From contig JAKUQR010000012.1 in NCBI GenBank assembly GCA_022450155.1, forward strand, positions 38,513 to 102,512: a stretch of 64,000 nt of DNA. Direction: 5' to 3'. Below the pieces are notes generated by a model. It did not search any database and was not told the DNA's origin. It saw only the letters and a program-made list of their open reading frames with translations. This stretch comes from Gammaproteobacteria bacterium. Its GTDB lineage: Bacteria > Pseudomonadota > Gammaproteobacteria > Arenicellales > UBA868. The first letter of the stretch is position 1. Every line of letters starts with the position of its first letter. The translations under genes were made by a program, and so were the position numbers. Shown in pieces: positions 44,033 through 52,326 of this stretch.

Positions 44033-44950
44033 TCAATCGAGCGCAGCGGCACGGCGCAGTTCATCATAGTTTTTGAAGTTGAGCTTCAGGCCAATCGTGT
44101 CCTGCCAGCGCTGATCGAAAAGCCGGTGTACAGAGGCCGACAGTTCCGTACGTTGTACGCCTTCAGGGGCGACCTTGTGTGTTTCCCCGCCCGGCGGCAG
44201 GCCAAGAACCGGGTCCAAGTGCTCGCGCAGCAGGTGGTCATCAAACTTACCCGCGTGGGTCCGCATGAAGTTCAGACTGGTGTGTTGTAGGGTCATCTCA
44301 GCAAGTTCTGGATCAAGGGCAATACCCGCGTGTTGCGCAACGCGGGCAATGATCGCTGCGGGGTTGTCTAGAAAGTCTTCGTAGCACAGAAACAGCACAT
44401 TTTCGTCTTGCCGTCGTGGCCACCAGTTCAGCACATGGTGCCAGTAGAGCCCCGAGCCGGTGCCGCCAAGGATCATTTTCCGCGCAAATTCTTCGATCGA
44501 TATGCTGCCGGTCTCAAAGGCCCAGCCGGAGAAGAATCGGTAGAAGGAATCCGCCAGTGACAGCGGATCACGTGTCATGTGAATGAAGCGACCGACATTG
44601 CTCAGTTTGTCTGCAGACCGGTGTGTCTTGAAAACACGAGGGGATGCGACTTGTTCGGCGCCGGGGTCGATGCCGATATCCCAGGCAGATTCAAACCAGG
44701 GCACCACTTCTGTAATTTCCTCGAAACTCATATCGCCCCGGGTCCGTAACGTGTGCAGCATCTGCTGCAGCAGTGTCGTTCCGCACTTGGGATAGGTGGC
44801 GATAAACACGTCATTCGCTTGCACGAGTGTCTCATCTGCCCGCTGTTCGCTTTCGTCACTGCGGAAATGCTGCATGCGCTCCCGCATACCCGCCAGCGTG
44901 GTCGGTCGGCTTTCTGGGCCGGGCCAGCGCGGTCGATTCCTGTTCATCAT
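44033..44950 (-). CDS. Sulfotransferase-domain protein
   Basis: A 305-residue PAPS-dependent sulfotransferase. The 5'-phosphosulfate loop is FIATYPKCGTTLLQQML (Cys replaces the usual Ser), and the 3'-phosphate motif is MTRDPLSLADSFYRFFSGWAFE. FLCYEDFLDNP and the C-terminal loop complete the fold. Proteins of this cytosolic type sulfate small alcohols, phenols or amines. It is on the minus strand, 24 bp after the TauE-like exporter gene, with which it probably forms an operon. Confidence 0.9.
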   Translation of the reverse strand: MMNRNRPRWPGPESRPTTLAGMRERMQHFRSDESEQRADETLVQANDVFIATYPKCGTTLLQQMLHTLRTRGDMSFEEITEVVPWFESAWDIGIDPGAEQVASPRVFKTHRSADKLSNVGRFIHMTRDPLSLADSFYRFFSGWAFETGSISIEEFARKMILGGTGSGLYWHHVLNWWPRRQDENVLFLCYEDFLDNPAAIIARVAQHAGIALDPELAEMTLQHTSLNFMRTHAGKFDDHLLREHLDPVLGLPPGGETHKVAPEGVQRTELSASVHRLFDQRWQDTIGLKLNFKNYDELRRAAALD

Positions 44951-44974
44951 GTCGTGCGTTCCGTGTCTTGATGA

Positions 44975-45730
44975 CTACCCGATAAATGCCAGTAGAAGCA
45001 GTCGCACACCCAGTACGGTCAGTATTGCGCGGAACAGTTGCGTAAACAGCTTTTCCGGCAGACGATGAAGAATACGCCTGCCCGTGAGCGTGCCGAGAAA
45101 GCCACTGAGTATCATGACCAGCAGTGCCGGCAGCCACGGCAGGAACTGAAAACCCAGAAAACCGAATATCACGCCTTTCAGCCCGTGCTGTACTGTCATA
45201 CAGATCGCATGGGTCGCCACCAGCTTTTTGCGGCCCAGATGTTCGGGCGAGAGAAACGCTGAAACCAGGGGGCCGGTGCCGCCGACAAATAGGCTGGCGA
45301 AACTGGTGACGGCGCCGACACCGAGGAAACCCGGCAGAGGTATGCTGGAAGGGCGTAGTTTCGGCGTCCAGACAGAATACAGCACAAAAAAACCCAGGAG
45401 CCCGCGCAGGACTTCGACTGGGAGTGCGACAAAAACTCGGCCGGCGACGATGACGCCAAGGATAGAACCCAGCAGAAAGTACCCTGTGACAGACCAGTCG
45501 ATATGCTCATACATCAGACTGGCCCGGCCGCCGTTGGATCCAAACTGAACCACACCATGTACGGGCAGAACCACCAATGGTGGGAGGAAAGAAGCCAGGG
45601 CGGCCAGAAATACGAGCCCTCCGCCTATGCCGACGGCTGCGGTCAGTGCTGAGGTCAGAAAGCTCAACAGCACCAATCCAGTGGTCGACAGGGCTGTCAG
45701 ATCAGGTGGAATAAGCTCGACGATATTCAT
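44975..45730 (-). CDS. TauE/SafE-family anion exporter
   Basis: A 251-residue membrane protein with about eight helices in two repeats. Family segments are TAAVGIGGGLVFLAALASFL and the second-half SLFVGGTGPLVSAFLSPEHL. Members export sulfite, sulfoacetate or other organosulfur anions. Placement directly upstream of a sulfotransferase fits disposal of a sulfur oxyanion, but the substrate is inferred only from context. Confidence 0.88.
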   Translation of the reverse strand: MNIVELIPPDLTALSTTGLVLLSFLTSALTAAVGIGGGLVFLAALASFLPPLVVLPVHGVVQFGSNGGRASLMYEHIDWSVTGYFLLGSILGVIVAGRVFVALPVEVLRGLLGFFVLYSVWTPKLRPSSIPLPGFLGVGAVTSFASLFVGGTGPLVSAFLSPEHLGRKKLVATHAICMTVQHGLKGVIFGFLGFQFLPWLPALLVMILSGFLGTLTGRRILHRLPEKLFTQLFRAILTVLGVRLLLLAFIG

Positions 45731-45851
45731 CAGGGTTGAATGTTAACGTTAGCATTGTGTTTTGTTCCGGTACCGTTTCAACTCGGCATGAGCTTGTAGA
45801 ATAGTCAGTCAACTGCAATGGAAGTTGATCGGGGAATTGAGTCGAAAGATC

Positions 45852-47015
45852 ATGAAGGAAGATACAAAGCTTGTACACCTGGGGCGTGGCCCCAGCAGTT
45901 TTGAGGGCACAGTCAATCTGCCGGTGTACCGCGCGTCCACAATTCTGTCGGCGGATATGGACAGTTACATTCATCGATTCGATGACGAGAAAAACCTCAC
46001 GGATATTACCTACGGCGCACGGGGTACCCAGAATTCACGGGCATTGGGTGAAGCAATCGCTGATCTTGAAGGCGGACATGGCACCATAGTTACTACATCG
46101 GGACTGTCCGCCATCAGTGTGGCTCTGGGTGCATTGGTCAGTGCTGGGGATCATATCCTGATCTCGGACAGTGTTTATGGGCCAACGCGTACCTTCTGTA
46201 ACCAGGTGTTGAGCCGATATGGTGTCACCACGGAATATTACCCGCCGGACATAGGTGATGCGATCGCGGAATTGATCCAGAAGAACACACGGCTGGTATT
46301 TATGGAGGCACCCGGTTCGCTCACTTTCGAGATGCAGGACATCCCTGGAATTACCCGGGCTGCAAAGGAAAAAGGTGTGTTGACGGTTATGGACAATACC
46401 TGGGCCACACCGGTATTTTTTCGGCCGCTTGAACACGGTGTCGATATTTCGATTCAGGCTGGTACAAAGTACATTGCCGGTCATTCAGATCTTGTCATCG
46501 GCATGGTAACGTCGTCTAGTGAAGCCACTCACCGAATTCTGGTCAGCCATGCGCACAATCTCGGTGACGCAGCCAGTCCGGATGATTGTTATCTCGCCCT
46601 TCGAGGGCTACGCACGCTTTCTGTTCGGCTTTGCCGGCAGCAGGAATCAACGTTAAACGTAGCCACCTGGTTGGCAGATCAGCCTCAGGTACACCGCGTG
46701 CTATACCCTGCGCTGGCGGGTGATCCTGGCCATGCACTGTGGAAGCGTGACTTCAAGGGTGCGTCCAGTTTGTTTGGGCTCGCGATGCATTCTGAAGATG
46801 AAACCGCGGTGAAGGCGATGGCAGATAGCCTTAAGTATTTCCAGATAGGCTCCTCCTGGGGTGGTTATGAGAGCCTGATTGCGTTTAACCATATGCCGGT
46901 TGCACGTGAACGGGTGCCATGGACTGAGAAGCCGTTCATGCTCCGGGTACACATTGGCCTTGAGGACCCAGAGGACCTGATCGCCGATCTTACCCAGGGC
47001 CTGGCAAGAATTTGA
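45852..47015 (+). CDS. Cystathionine beta-lyase-type Cys/Met metabolism PLP enzyme
   Basis: A 387-residue trans-sulfuration-family enzyme. TTSGLSAISVALGALVSAGD, TVMDNTWATPVFFRPLEHG and the Schiff-base Lys in IQAGTKYIAGHSDLVIG mark the MetC branch, and the C-terminal SSWGGYESLI is also MetC-like. It should cleave cystathionine or another C-S bond to a thiol, pyruvate and ammonia. The frame extends to a TTG at 45825, but ATG 45852 (MKEDTKLVHLG) fits the family. Divergent from the TauE-like gene. Confidence 0.9.
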   Translation: MKEDTKLVHLGRGPSSFEGTVNLPVYRASTILSADMDSYIHRFDDEKNLTDITYGARGTQNSRALGEAIADLEGGHGTIVTTSGLSAISVALGALVSAGDHILISDSVYGPTRTFCNQVLSRYGVTTEYYPPDIGDAIAELIQKNTRLVFMEAPGSLTFEMQDIPGITRAAKEKGVLTVMDNTWATPVFFRPLEHGVDISIQAGTKYIAGHSDLVIGMVTSSSEATHRILVSHAHNLGDAASPDDCYLALRGLRTLSVRLCRQQESTLNVATWLADQPQVHRVLYPALAGDPGHALWKRDFKGASSLFGLAMHSEDETAVKAMADSLKYFQIGSSWGGYESLIAFNHMPVARERVPWTEKPFMLRVHIGLEDPEDLIADLTQGLARI

Positions 47016-47085
47016 ACTGTTTGAGTCGAAGCTTGGAGCCGGTGGATGCAAAATCAGATGAGTCTACATCCCAGCAAGGGTCTGT

Positions 47086-48201
47086 TCAGACACTACCCCA
47101 AATCCGTTCAGCTGTTGCTGTCACCAGTTCGAGTTTTCGTCTTTGTTCGTCTTCAGTCAGCTTGTTGCCCTCTTCGGTCGAGGCGAAGCCACATTGCGGC
47201 GCGATGCCGAGCTGATCAAGGTCGGCGTGTTTCGATGCCTCGTCAAATTTTCGGCGCAGGGTGTCGGGGCTTTCAAGTTCCCCCTTTTTGGTCGTGATGA
47301 AGCCGACCATTATCCGCTGGCTACCTTTTGGCAGCAGCCGCAATGGTGCGAGGCCACCCGCCCGTTCTGTGTCGTACTCCAGAAAAAACACATCGATCCC
47401 AGTCTGATTAAACACCGCATCGGCCACTGGGTCGTAGGCGCCCTCTGCCATCCAGGTCGACTGGAAATTTCCACGGCAAACGTGCATGGCGATGGTCATG
47501 TCAGACGGTCTGTCCTGGATGGCCTCCCGCATCATCTGGGCGTAGCGTGAGACCAGCCAGTCCGGATCAAGTCCTTGTTCTGCTTTTTCGGCTCTGATCT
47601 TGGGATCGCACAGGTAGGCAAAAAAGATGTCGTCCATTTGGAGATACCGACAGCCTGCGGTATAAAAAGCCTTGACCGCTTTCGCGTAGGTTGCCGTGAT
47701 ATCAGCGAATAAGACGTCAAGATCGGTGTATTCCGCAGGCAGGATGTCTGCCGCAGCCGTCCGAAAATGGCAGCAGCTCGGGCCTGGTATAGAGATTTTC
47801 GGTTGCACGTCAGCGACCGACGCCAGGTATGAAAAATGTGCCAGCATGGGGTGATCGTCGGGAAAATCTAGTTTTCCTGGGATCGTGGGAAATATCGGCC
47901 GAAGGACCGCCCCCGAGAACTTAAGGCCGTGGTCACGTTCAACCAGCTCGAAACCGGTCAGGTGGCCCATGAAGTCATAGTGCCAGAACGAGCGCCGGTA
48001 CTCACCGTCAGTGACTGCCTTGAGTCCAGCCGATTGCTGTATGACGACGGCTTGGCGAATGGCCTCGTCTTCGACCTGCGCCAGGGCCGCAGAATCGATG
48101 CTGCCATCCTCAAGGCAAGCCTTTCGGGCGTCTTTCACCGCCTGCGGCCGCAACAAGCTACCGACATGATCGGCTCTAAAGATAGGTTTCTTGTCTAGCA
48201 T
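47086..48201 (-). CDS. Cobalamin-independent methionine synthase C-terminal-like methyltransferase
   Basis: A 371-residue protein equivalent to the catalytic C-terminal half of MetE, as in the YxjG/YxjH group. FRADHVGSLLRP and LKAVTDGEYRR start the barrel. The zinc ligands are visible: His and Cys in MHVCRGNF, Glu in FFLEYDTERAG and the second Cys in APQCGFAS. It probably methylates homocysteine or a related thiol using a donor other than polyglutamyl folate. It converges on the cystathionine beta-lyase-like gene. Confidence 0.9.
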   Translation of the reverse strand: MLDKKPIFRADHVGSLLRPQAVKDARKACLEDGSIDSAALAQVEDEAIRQAVVIQQSAGLKAVTDGEYRRSFWHYDFMGHLTGFELVERDHGLKFSGAVLRPIFPTIPGKLDFPDDHPMLAHFSYLASVADVQPKISIPGPSCCHFRTAAADILPAEYTDLDVLFADITATYAKAVKAFYTAGCRYLQMDDIFFAYLCDPKIRAEKAEQGLDPDWLVSRYAQMMREAIQDRPSDMTIAMHVCRGNFQSTWMAEGAYDPVADAVFNQTGIDVFFLEYDTERAGGLAPLRLLPKGSQRIMVGFITTKKGELESPDTLRRKFDEASKHADLDQLGIAPQCGFASTEEGNKLTEDEQRRKLELVTATAERIWGSV

Positions 48202-48290
48202 TTGAGTGTGTACCTAGGGTTGCAACGATGTTATAGGATGAAACGTTGCCAGGTGTCCAGTCGTCTACAGAATAATAATTCAATTGTGAA

Positions 48291-48326
48291 CCTTCCGAGT
48301 TTGATCACTCGGAAGGTTTCTTTTTT
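48291..48326 (+). terminator. Strong Rho-independent terminator on the plus strand without a plus-strand gene
   Basis: Stem CCTTCCGAG / CTCGGAAGG (48291-48299 and 48308-48316), an eight-base loop, then TTTCTTTTTT (48317-48326). Flanking genes are both on the minus strand, and on that strand the stem is followed only by TTCACAATTG. The signal therefore ends plus-strand transcription, possibly of a short RNA beginning after 48201, or serves as a two-way insulator. Confidence 0.75.
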
Positions 48327-48432
48327 CGGGGGCTAGAAACGATTCACAAGCCATAACTTGAGCAAGAACTCGGCTGGCACCATTTTCTGATCTGGATCCG
48401 AGAGTGCTTGCTCTGAGATTAGCTCGAGGGTT

Positions 48433-49506
48433 CTATTTGTTGTTGCGGTCTCGGCGCCAGCGGCCTGCAGCGCGCAGCGTTGAAACAGTAGATTGTGGAG
48501 CCGGATCAGGCAAGGATGTAATAGGTCTCAGTTGAACGAAAAAAAGCTGCCCCGCGTTGGTCAATACCCACTCGGTATCGACAGGTGTCCCGATCTGTCG
48601 TTCAAGCCGGGAGACTTCCGTGGCGATTTGAATGACTTCAGCGGAGGTCAGGCACGGTTCAGTCTGTCGTTCAGGGTCAGTCTTGAATTCACCAACGGTT
48701 CCTGTAGAAGGATCGATTGCGCTGTGGATCTGTTTTGAACCGATCCTGTAGTCCAGAATCCGCTGATCTTCCTTATCAACTGCAATCCTGTCTGGTACGG
48801 TGACACCCTGAACAACGGCTTCGCCGTAGCCCCAGCAACCCTCGATGATGATTCGATCCTGTTTGCCAGTTACCGGGTCGGCAGAAAATGCGACGCCAGC
48901 GCAATGGGCAGGCACCATCGACATGACAATAACGGCCATAGGGGTCTCGCCGAAAGGAGTTCCGCTACGACGCCGGTAACGCATAGCGCGTTCTGAAAAC
49001 AGCGACGCCCACACTTGGCGTACCGCGTTAACCAATGGCCCCGGGCCTTGGATGTTGAGAAAAGATTCATACTGACCCGCAAAGCTGGCCTCTTTTGAGT
49101 CCTCACCACTGGCAGAGCTGCGCACCGCAACTGGCAGCTCAGCATCGTCTTCAGTACCGGCCAAGGCACGGTAGGCACTATTGAGTGATTGCTCTATGTT
49201 GCTCGGCATGGCGGCGGCTAACAATTTCTGACGGCAGAGCAGGCTCGCCTGTTTAAGGTCGGTATCGTTACCGTCCGCCCAGCTTGATTCGGCAGCAGCC
49301 AGTGATGGTGCCAAAGCGTTGTGGTCGAGAAATATCTTAAAGGCCCCCGTAGTGATACAGAACGCTTCAGGTACGGGTGCGCCCCAGCGCCGAAGCCAAT
49401 CGACGTGAACCATTTTGGGTCCCACGAGCGCAGGGTCTGTGGCCTCGATTGTGCTGAGCACGACAGTGACCGGCGGTGCTTGAGGGCTGTCCGATGTGTC
49501 GGTCAT
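48433..49506 (-). CDS. Stand-alone PEP/pyruvate-binding ATP-grasp domain (PPDK N-terminal-like)
   Basis: A 357-residue protein equal to the ATP-binding domain of PEP synthase, PPDK or rifampicin phosphotransferase. AVRSSASGEDSKEASFAGQY (about residues 127-146), AGVAFSADPVTG, EGCWGYGEAVVQG and the terminal DTEWVL ... FVQLRPIT are conserved, so catalysis looks intact. The phosphohistidine and acceptor domains are missing and plausibly supplied by the 41498-43276 product. ATG 49506 is preferred over a GTG at 49539. It follows hpaR by 38 bp on the same strand, placing it in the hpa operon. Confidence 0.85.
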   Translation of the reverse strand: MTDTSDSPQAPPVTVVLSTIEATDPALVGPKMVHVDWLRRWGAPVPEAFCITTGAFKIFLDHNALAPSLAAAESSWADGNDTDLKQASLLCRQKLLAAAMPSNIEQSLNSAYRALAGTEDDAELPVAVRSSASGEDSKEASFAGQYESFLNIQGPGPLVNAVRQVWASLFSERAMRYRRRSGTPFGETPMAVIVMSMVPAHCAGVAFSADPVTGKQDRIIIEGCWGYGEAVVQGVTVPDRIAVDKEDQRILDYRIGSKQIHSAIDPSTGTVGEFKTDPERQTEPCLTSAEVIQIATEVSRLERQIGTPVDTEWVLTNAGQLFFVQLRPITSLPDPAPQSTVSTLRAAGRWRRDRNNK

Positions 49507-49544
49507 ACGCTCGCCATCGGCATCGCGTTTAGGGGGCACAGCAT

Positions 49545-50042
49545 CTACTGATGCTGGTCGAGAGTCTGAACCAGGTCATCCAGCAGTGTTTGAAGTTGTT
49601 CCAGGCGCTCCTTGCCGAACCATTGGGCAATGTCGCTGTAGCGCGTATCCGACCAGATGGCCGCCTCGGCGACCATCGCCTGGGCAGCCAAGGTGGAAGA
49701 CACCATCGTTTGTCTGAGGTCATCTTCATTGGCGCGGCGGCGAATGAGGTTGCGCGCCTCCAGGGACTGCATGATTCGTGACAGGCTGGGCATGCTGATG
49801 AAAATTGCCTGGGACAGTTCACCCGCTGTCATATCGCCCGCCGATGTCACCATGCGCAGTACTCGCCATTGCTGTTCGGTGACGTTGTATTTGCGGAAGA
49901 TCGGCTGAAACTGGCTGACGGCTGCGTGCCGTGCCCGCAGCAGCCTGATGGGTAGTGTGTGGGAAAAGTCGTTCAGGCCGTGAGAGAATACGCCTTTGTC
50001 GGGAACGGCTGGCGGCGGACGCTTGGAGTCGCTGTTATTCAT
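49545..50042 (-). CDS. hpaR: MarR-family regulator HpaR
   Basis: A 165-residue MarR protein of the homoprotocatechuate operon regulator type. LPIRLLRARHAAVSQFQPIF begins the dimer helix. VTEQQWRVLRMVTSAGDMTAGELSQAIFISMPSLSRIMQSLEARNLIRRR forms the winged helix across about residues 53-105. HpaR represses hpa genes and responds to 4-hydroxyphenylacetate or related phenols in E. coli. Its start overlaps the end of hpaG by 8 bp. Confidence 0.9.
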   Translation of the reverse strand: MNNSDSKRPPPAVPDKGVFSHGLNDFSHTLPIRLLRARHAAVSQFQPIFRKYNVTEQQWRVLRMVTSAGDMTAGELSQAIFISMPSLSRIMQSLEARNLIRRRANEDDLRQTMVSSTLAAQAMVAEAAIWSDTRYSDIAQWFGKERLEQLQTLLDDLVQTLDQHQ

Positions 50043-50886
50043 CGACGACCGTGTTACGCAGCAGTCCTACACCGGGCACCTCGACTTGAACCTCATCGCC
50101 GGCTACCAGAAAACGGGGTGGATCGAATCGGGCACCAGCACCCGTCGGCGTACCGGTTGAAATGATATCGCCGGTTTGAAGACCCATGAAGGTAGATAGA
50201 TAGCTGATCAGATACGAAAATGAAAACAGCAGATTGGCGGTTGTGTCGTGCTGGCGCTGTTCACCATTGACCCGGGTGGTCACGGTCAGATTGTCATAGT
50301 TGTCGAATTCATCTGCGGTCACTAGCCAGGGTCCGACAGCGCCGGATCGGTCGAAATTCTTGCCCTGGGTCACGTTGAATTTGCCGTGCCGCATCCAGTC
50401 CCGGACGCTGCCTTCCTGAAGTACGGTCAGCCCGGCAATGTGTGCTTCGGCATCGTCCTGGGCAATCCGTCGGCCAGGCTTGCCGATGACGATCGCGATC
50501 TCGCCCTCGTAGTCGAACTGCTCGGATTCCGGTGGTCGGACGATCGGTTGCAGGTGTCCCACCAGTGAACCAGGCGTGCGCAGGAATACACTGGGGTAGG
50601 GAGGCAGGGCCGTGTCGTCGTACTCTTCATTGCGATTGACGTAATTCACGCCGATGCAGATGATTTTTTGCGGGTCGGTGATCGGCGGTGCATAACTGAT
50701 CTCGTTCAGCGCAAAATCCGGTGCGAGTTCAGCACCCAGCGCAGCCAGTTGTTGTGGGCCCGGGTCAGTGAGGGCAGAACACAGGTTATCCGGTGTTTCA
50801 GACAGCCGACTGAGATCAATCACACCGCTGTCGGTCACGATGCCATAGGCTCGCCGGTTCTCTGTGAGAAAAGAAGCTAGTTTCAT
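50035..50886 (-). CDS. hpaG: Fumarylacetoacetate-hydrolase family isomerase/decarboxylase (HpaG-like)
   Basis: A 283-residue FAH-fold enzyme. Metal ligands lie in FDYEGEIAIVIGK, the catalytic region is NVTQGKNFDRSGAVGPWLVT, and STGTPTGAGARFDPP closes the domain. In homoprotocatechuate degradation, HpaG decarboxylates 5-oxo-pent-3-ene-1,2,5-tricarboxylate and isomerises the product. E. coli HpaG is a fused double domain; only one domain is encoded here. It lies 9 bp after the DapA-like gene. Confidence 0.87.
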   Translation of the reverse strand: MKLASFLTENRRAYGIVTDSGVIDLSRLSETPDNLCSALTDPGPQQLAALGAELAPDFALNEISYAPPITDPQKIICIGVNYVNRNEEYDDTALPPYPSVFLRTPGSLVGHLQPIVRPPESEQFDYEGEIAIVIGKPGRRIAQDDAEAHIAGLTVLQEGSVRDWMRHGKFNVTQGKNFDRSGAVGPWLVTADEFDNYDNLTVTTRVNGEQRQHDTTANLLFSFSYLISYLSTFMGLQTGDIISTGTPTGAGARFDPPRFLVAGDEVQVEVPGVGLLRNTVVDE

Positions 50887-50895
50887 ACGGGCGTC

Positions 50896-51795
50896 TCAGT
50901 CCAGTAGACCGGCGTTATCGAGCACCCGGTCGAGCCGGGCGGCGAGTTCCGTGCTGGCCGCCACCATGGGCAGGCGGTGTTCGTTTTCTGGGATGATTCC
51001 AAGGCGCTTCATCATGTACTTCATGGGGATCGGATTGGTATCGAAAAATACAGCCTTGTTGATCTCAAGCAATCGCTGGTGAATCTTGCGCCCCTCGTCG
51101 AGATCGTTCCGCCACACCGCCTCGCACATGTCTGCCAGGGGCTTTGGCCTCAGGTTGCCTACAGCGTTCATCAGGCCGCAGGCACCCACTGCCATCATGG
51201 GAAAACTGAGTTCCTCAAGACCGACAAAAATCCTGAAGTCACTTCCGACCCGTGCAAGGCATTCGGACACAAACCCGAGATCGTTGACGGCATGTTTCAT
51301 GCCGACAAACTGTGGGGAACGATCGCGCAGTTCAGCGACCGTATCCAGTGTGACGGATACGGCGGTCCTGCCGGGGATGTGATAGATCATCCACGGCAGT
51401 GGATGAGGGGTGGTGACTTCGAGGTAGTATTCGATCAGACCGCGTTGCGGCGGCCGGATGTAATAAGGCGTGACGATCAGCAGCGCATCGACACCGGCGT
51501 CAACCGCGTGGGCGGTCAAAGCCTGCGTTTCGGCGAGTGACTGGGAACCGGTGGCCGCGACCACCGGTATTCGTCCAGCCACGGTCTCCATGGCGACGTC
51601 AATCAAGTGGTTGCGCTCGTCGACGGTCAGTGTGGACGGTTCAGAGGTGGTCCCATTAACCAGAATGCCATGAGATCCCTGCTCGACCTGAAAATCGACC
51701 AGTCCGGCGTAACCGGCCAGGTCGACCTCACCATTCCGAAAGGGCGTGATCAGGGGGGGGATGGAGCCTTTGAGTTGTTCAACGCCAGCAGACAT
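50896..51795 (-). CDS. DapA-family class I aldolase in the hpa operon
   Basis: A 299-residue dihydrodipicolinate-synthase-fold protein. NGTTSEPSTLTVDERN is the carboxylate-binding loop, VTPYYIRPPQRGLIEYY supplies the catalytic Tyr, IYHIPGRT the Arg and FVGMKHAVND the Schiff-base Lys. Rather than lysine biosynthesis, its position with hpaG and hpaR suggests cleavage of a 2-oxo-4-hydroxy acid late in homoprotocatechuate breakdown, a job done by the unrelated HpaI in E. coli. It is the first minus-strand gene beside the divergent control region. Confidence 0.88.
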   Translation of the reverse strand: MSAGVEQLKGSIPPLITPFRNGEVDLAGYAGLVDFQVEQGSHGILVNGTTSEPSTLTVDERNHLIDVAMETVAGRIPVVAATGSQSLAETQALTAHAVDAGVDALLIVTPYYIRPPQRGLIEYYLEVTTPHPLPWMIYHIPGRTAVSVTLDTVAELRDRSPQFVGMKHAVNDLGFVSECLARVGSDFRIFVGLEELSFPMMAVGACGLMNAVGNLRPKPLADMCEAVWRNDLDEGRKIHQRLLEINKAVFFDTNPIPMKYMMKRLGIIPENEHRLPMVAASTELAARLDRVLDNAGLLD

Positions 51796-51856
51796 GCAAA
51801 TACCTCCGGAAATCAGTTTTGAATCGATCGAGCAGGCGGCAGGGGTTTAACCAACT

Positions 51857-51874
51857 TAATTAACATGTTAAATA
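51857..51874. promoter_or_regulatory. Candidate HpaR operator in the divergent hpa control region
   Basis: TTAACATGTTAA (51860-51871) is a perfect 12-bp palindrome, and the symmetry extends with one mismatched pair to 51857-51874. It lies between the divergent starts at 51795 and 51929 in a short A/T-rich stretch. Size and symmetry suit a MarR-family dimer. Confidence 0.6.
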
Positions 51875-51928
51875 TTAGCATAACACTCATTTCACCCACT
51901 GCTGCGGACGGCCAGGCCGGCTTACGTT

Positions 51929-52324
51929 ATGCCCCATATCTTTATTGAGCACTCAGCAAACCTGTCAGCCCGTATTGACCTGGGCGATCTCACGCACACC
52001 GTGCACCAGGCCGCACTGGCAACCGGCGTATTCCCGGAGGGCGGCATCAGGACCCGGCGTGTCCCCCGAGAGGGTTATCTGATCGCAGATGGTCATAGCG
52101 ACAATGCATTCGTGCACCTGGTCTTGCGGATCGGATCCGGCCGGGATCTGGAAACCCGGCAGCGGGCAGCACATGAGGTGTTTGAGGCTTTGTGTGAATT
52201 TCTGGAACCGGACATGGCGGCCCATCCTCTGGGTGTGTCGCTCGAGATCCAGGAGATCGTGCCCGAGACCAGCCACAAGAAGAGCAACCTGCACGATTAT
52301 GTCAAACGTCGCCGGGGAGGCTGA
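51929..52324 (+). CDS. hpaF: 5-carboxymethyl-2-hydroxymuconate isomerase HpaF
   Basis: A 131-residue tautomerase-superfamily protein of the usual CHMI length. It starts MPHIFIEHSANL, so Pro1 is the catalytic base after Met removal, and continues FVHLVLRIGSGRDLETRQ and SLEIQEIVPETSHKKSNLHDY. It isomerises 5-carboxymethyl-2-hydroxymuconate to the 2-oxo form. First gene of hpaF-hpaE-hpaD, 2 bp before hpaE. Confidence 0.93.
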   Translation: MPHIFIEHSANLSARIDLGDLTHTVHQAALATGVFPEGGIRTRRVPREGYLIADGHSDNAFVHLVLRIGSGRDLETRQRAAHEVFEALCEFLEPDMAAHPLGVSLEIQEIVPETSHKKSNLHDYVKRRRGG

Positions 52325-52326
52325 CC

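Noticed and set aside
49539..49556. Inverted repeat CAGCATC-TACT-GATGCTG across the hpaR stop codon
   Set aside because: No T-rich tail on either strand, and it partly overlaps coding sequence; probably chance.
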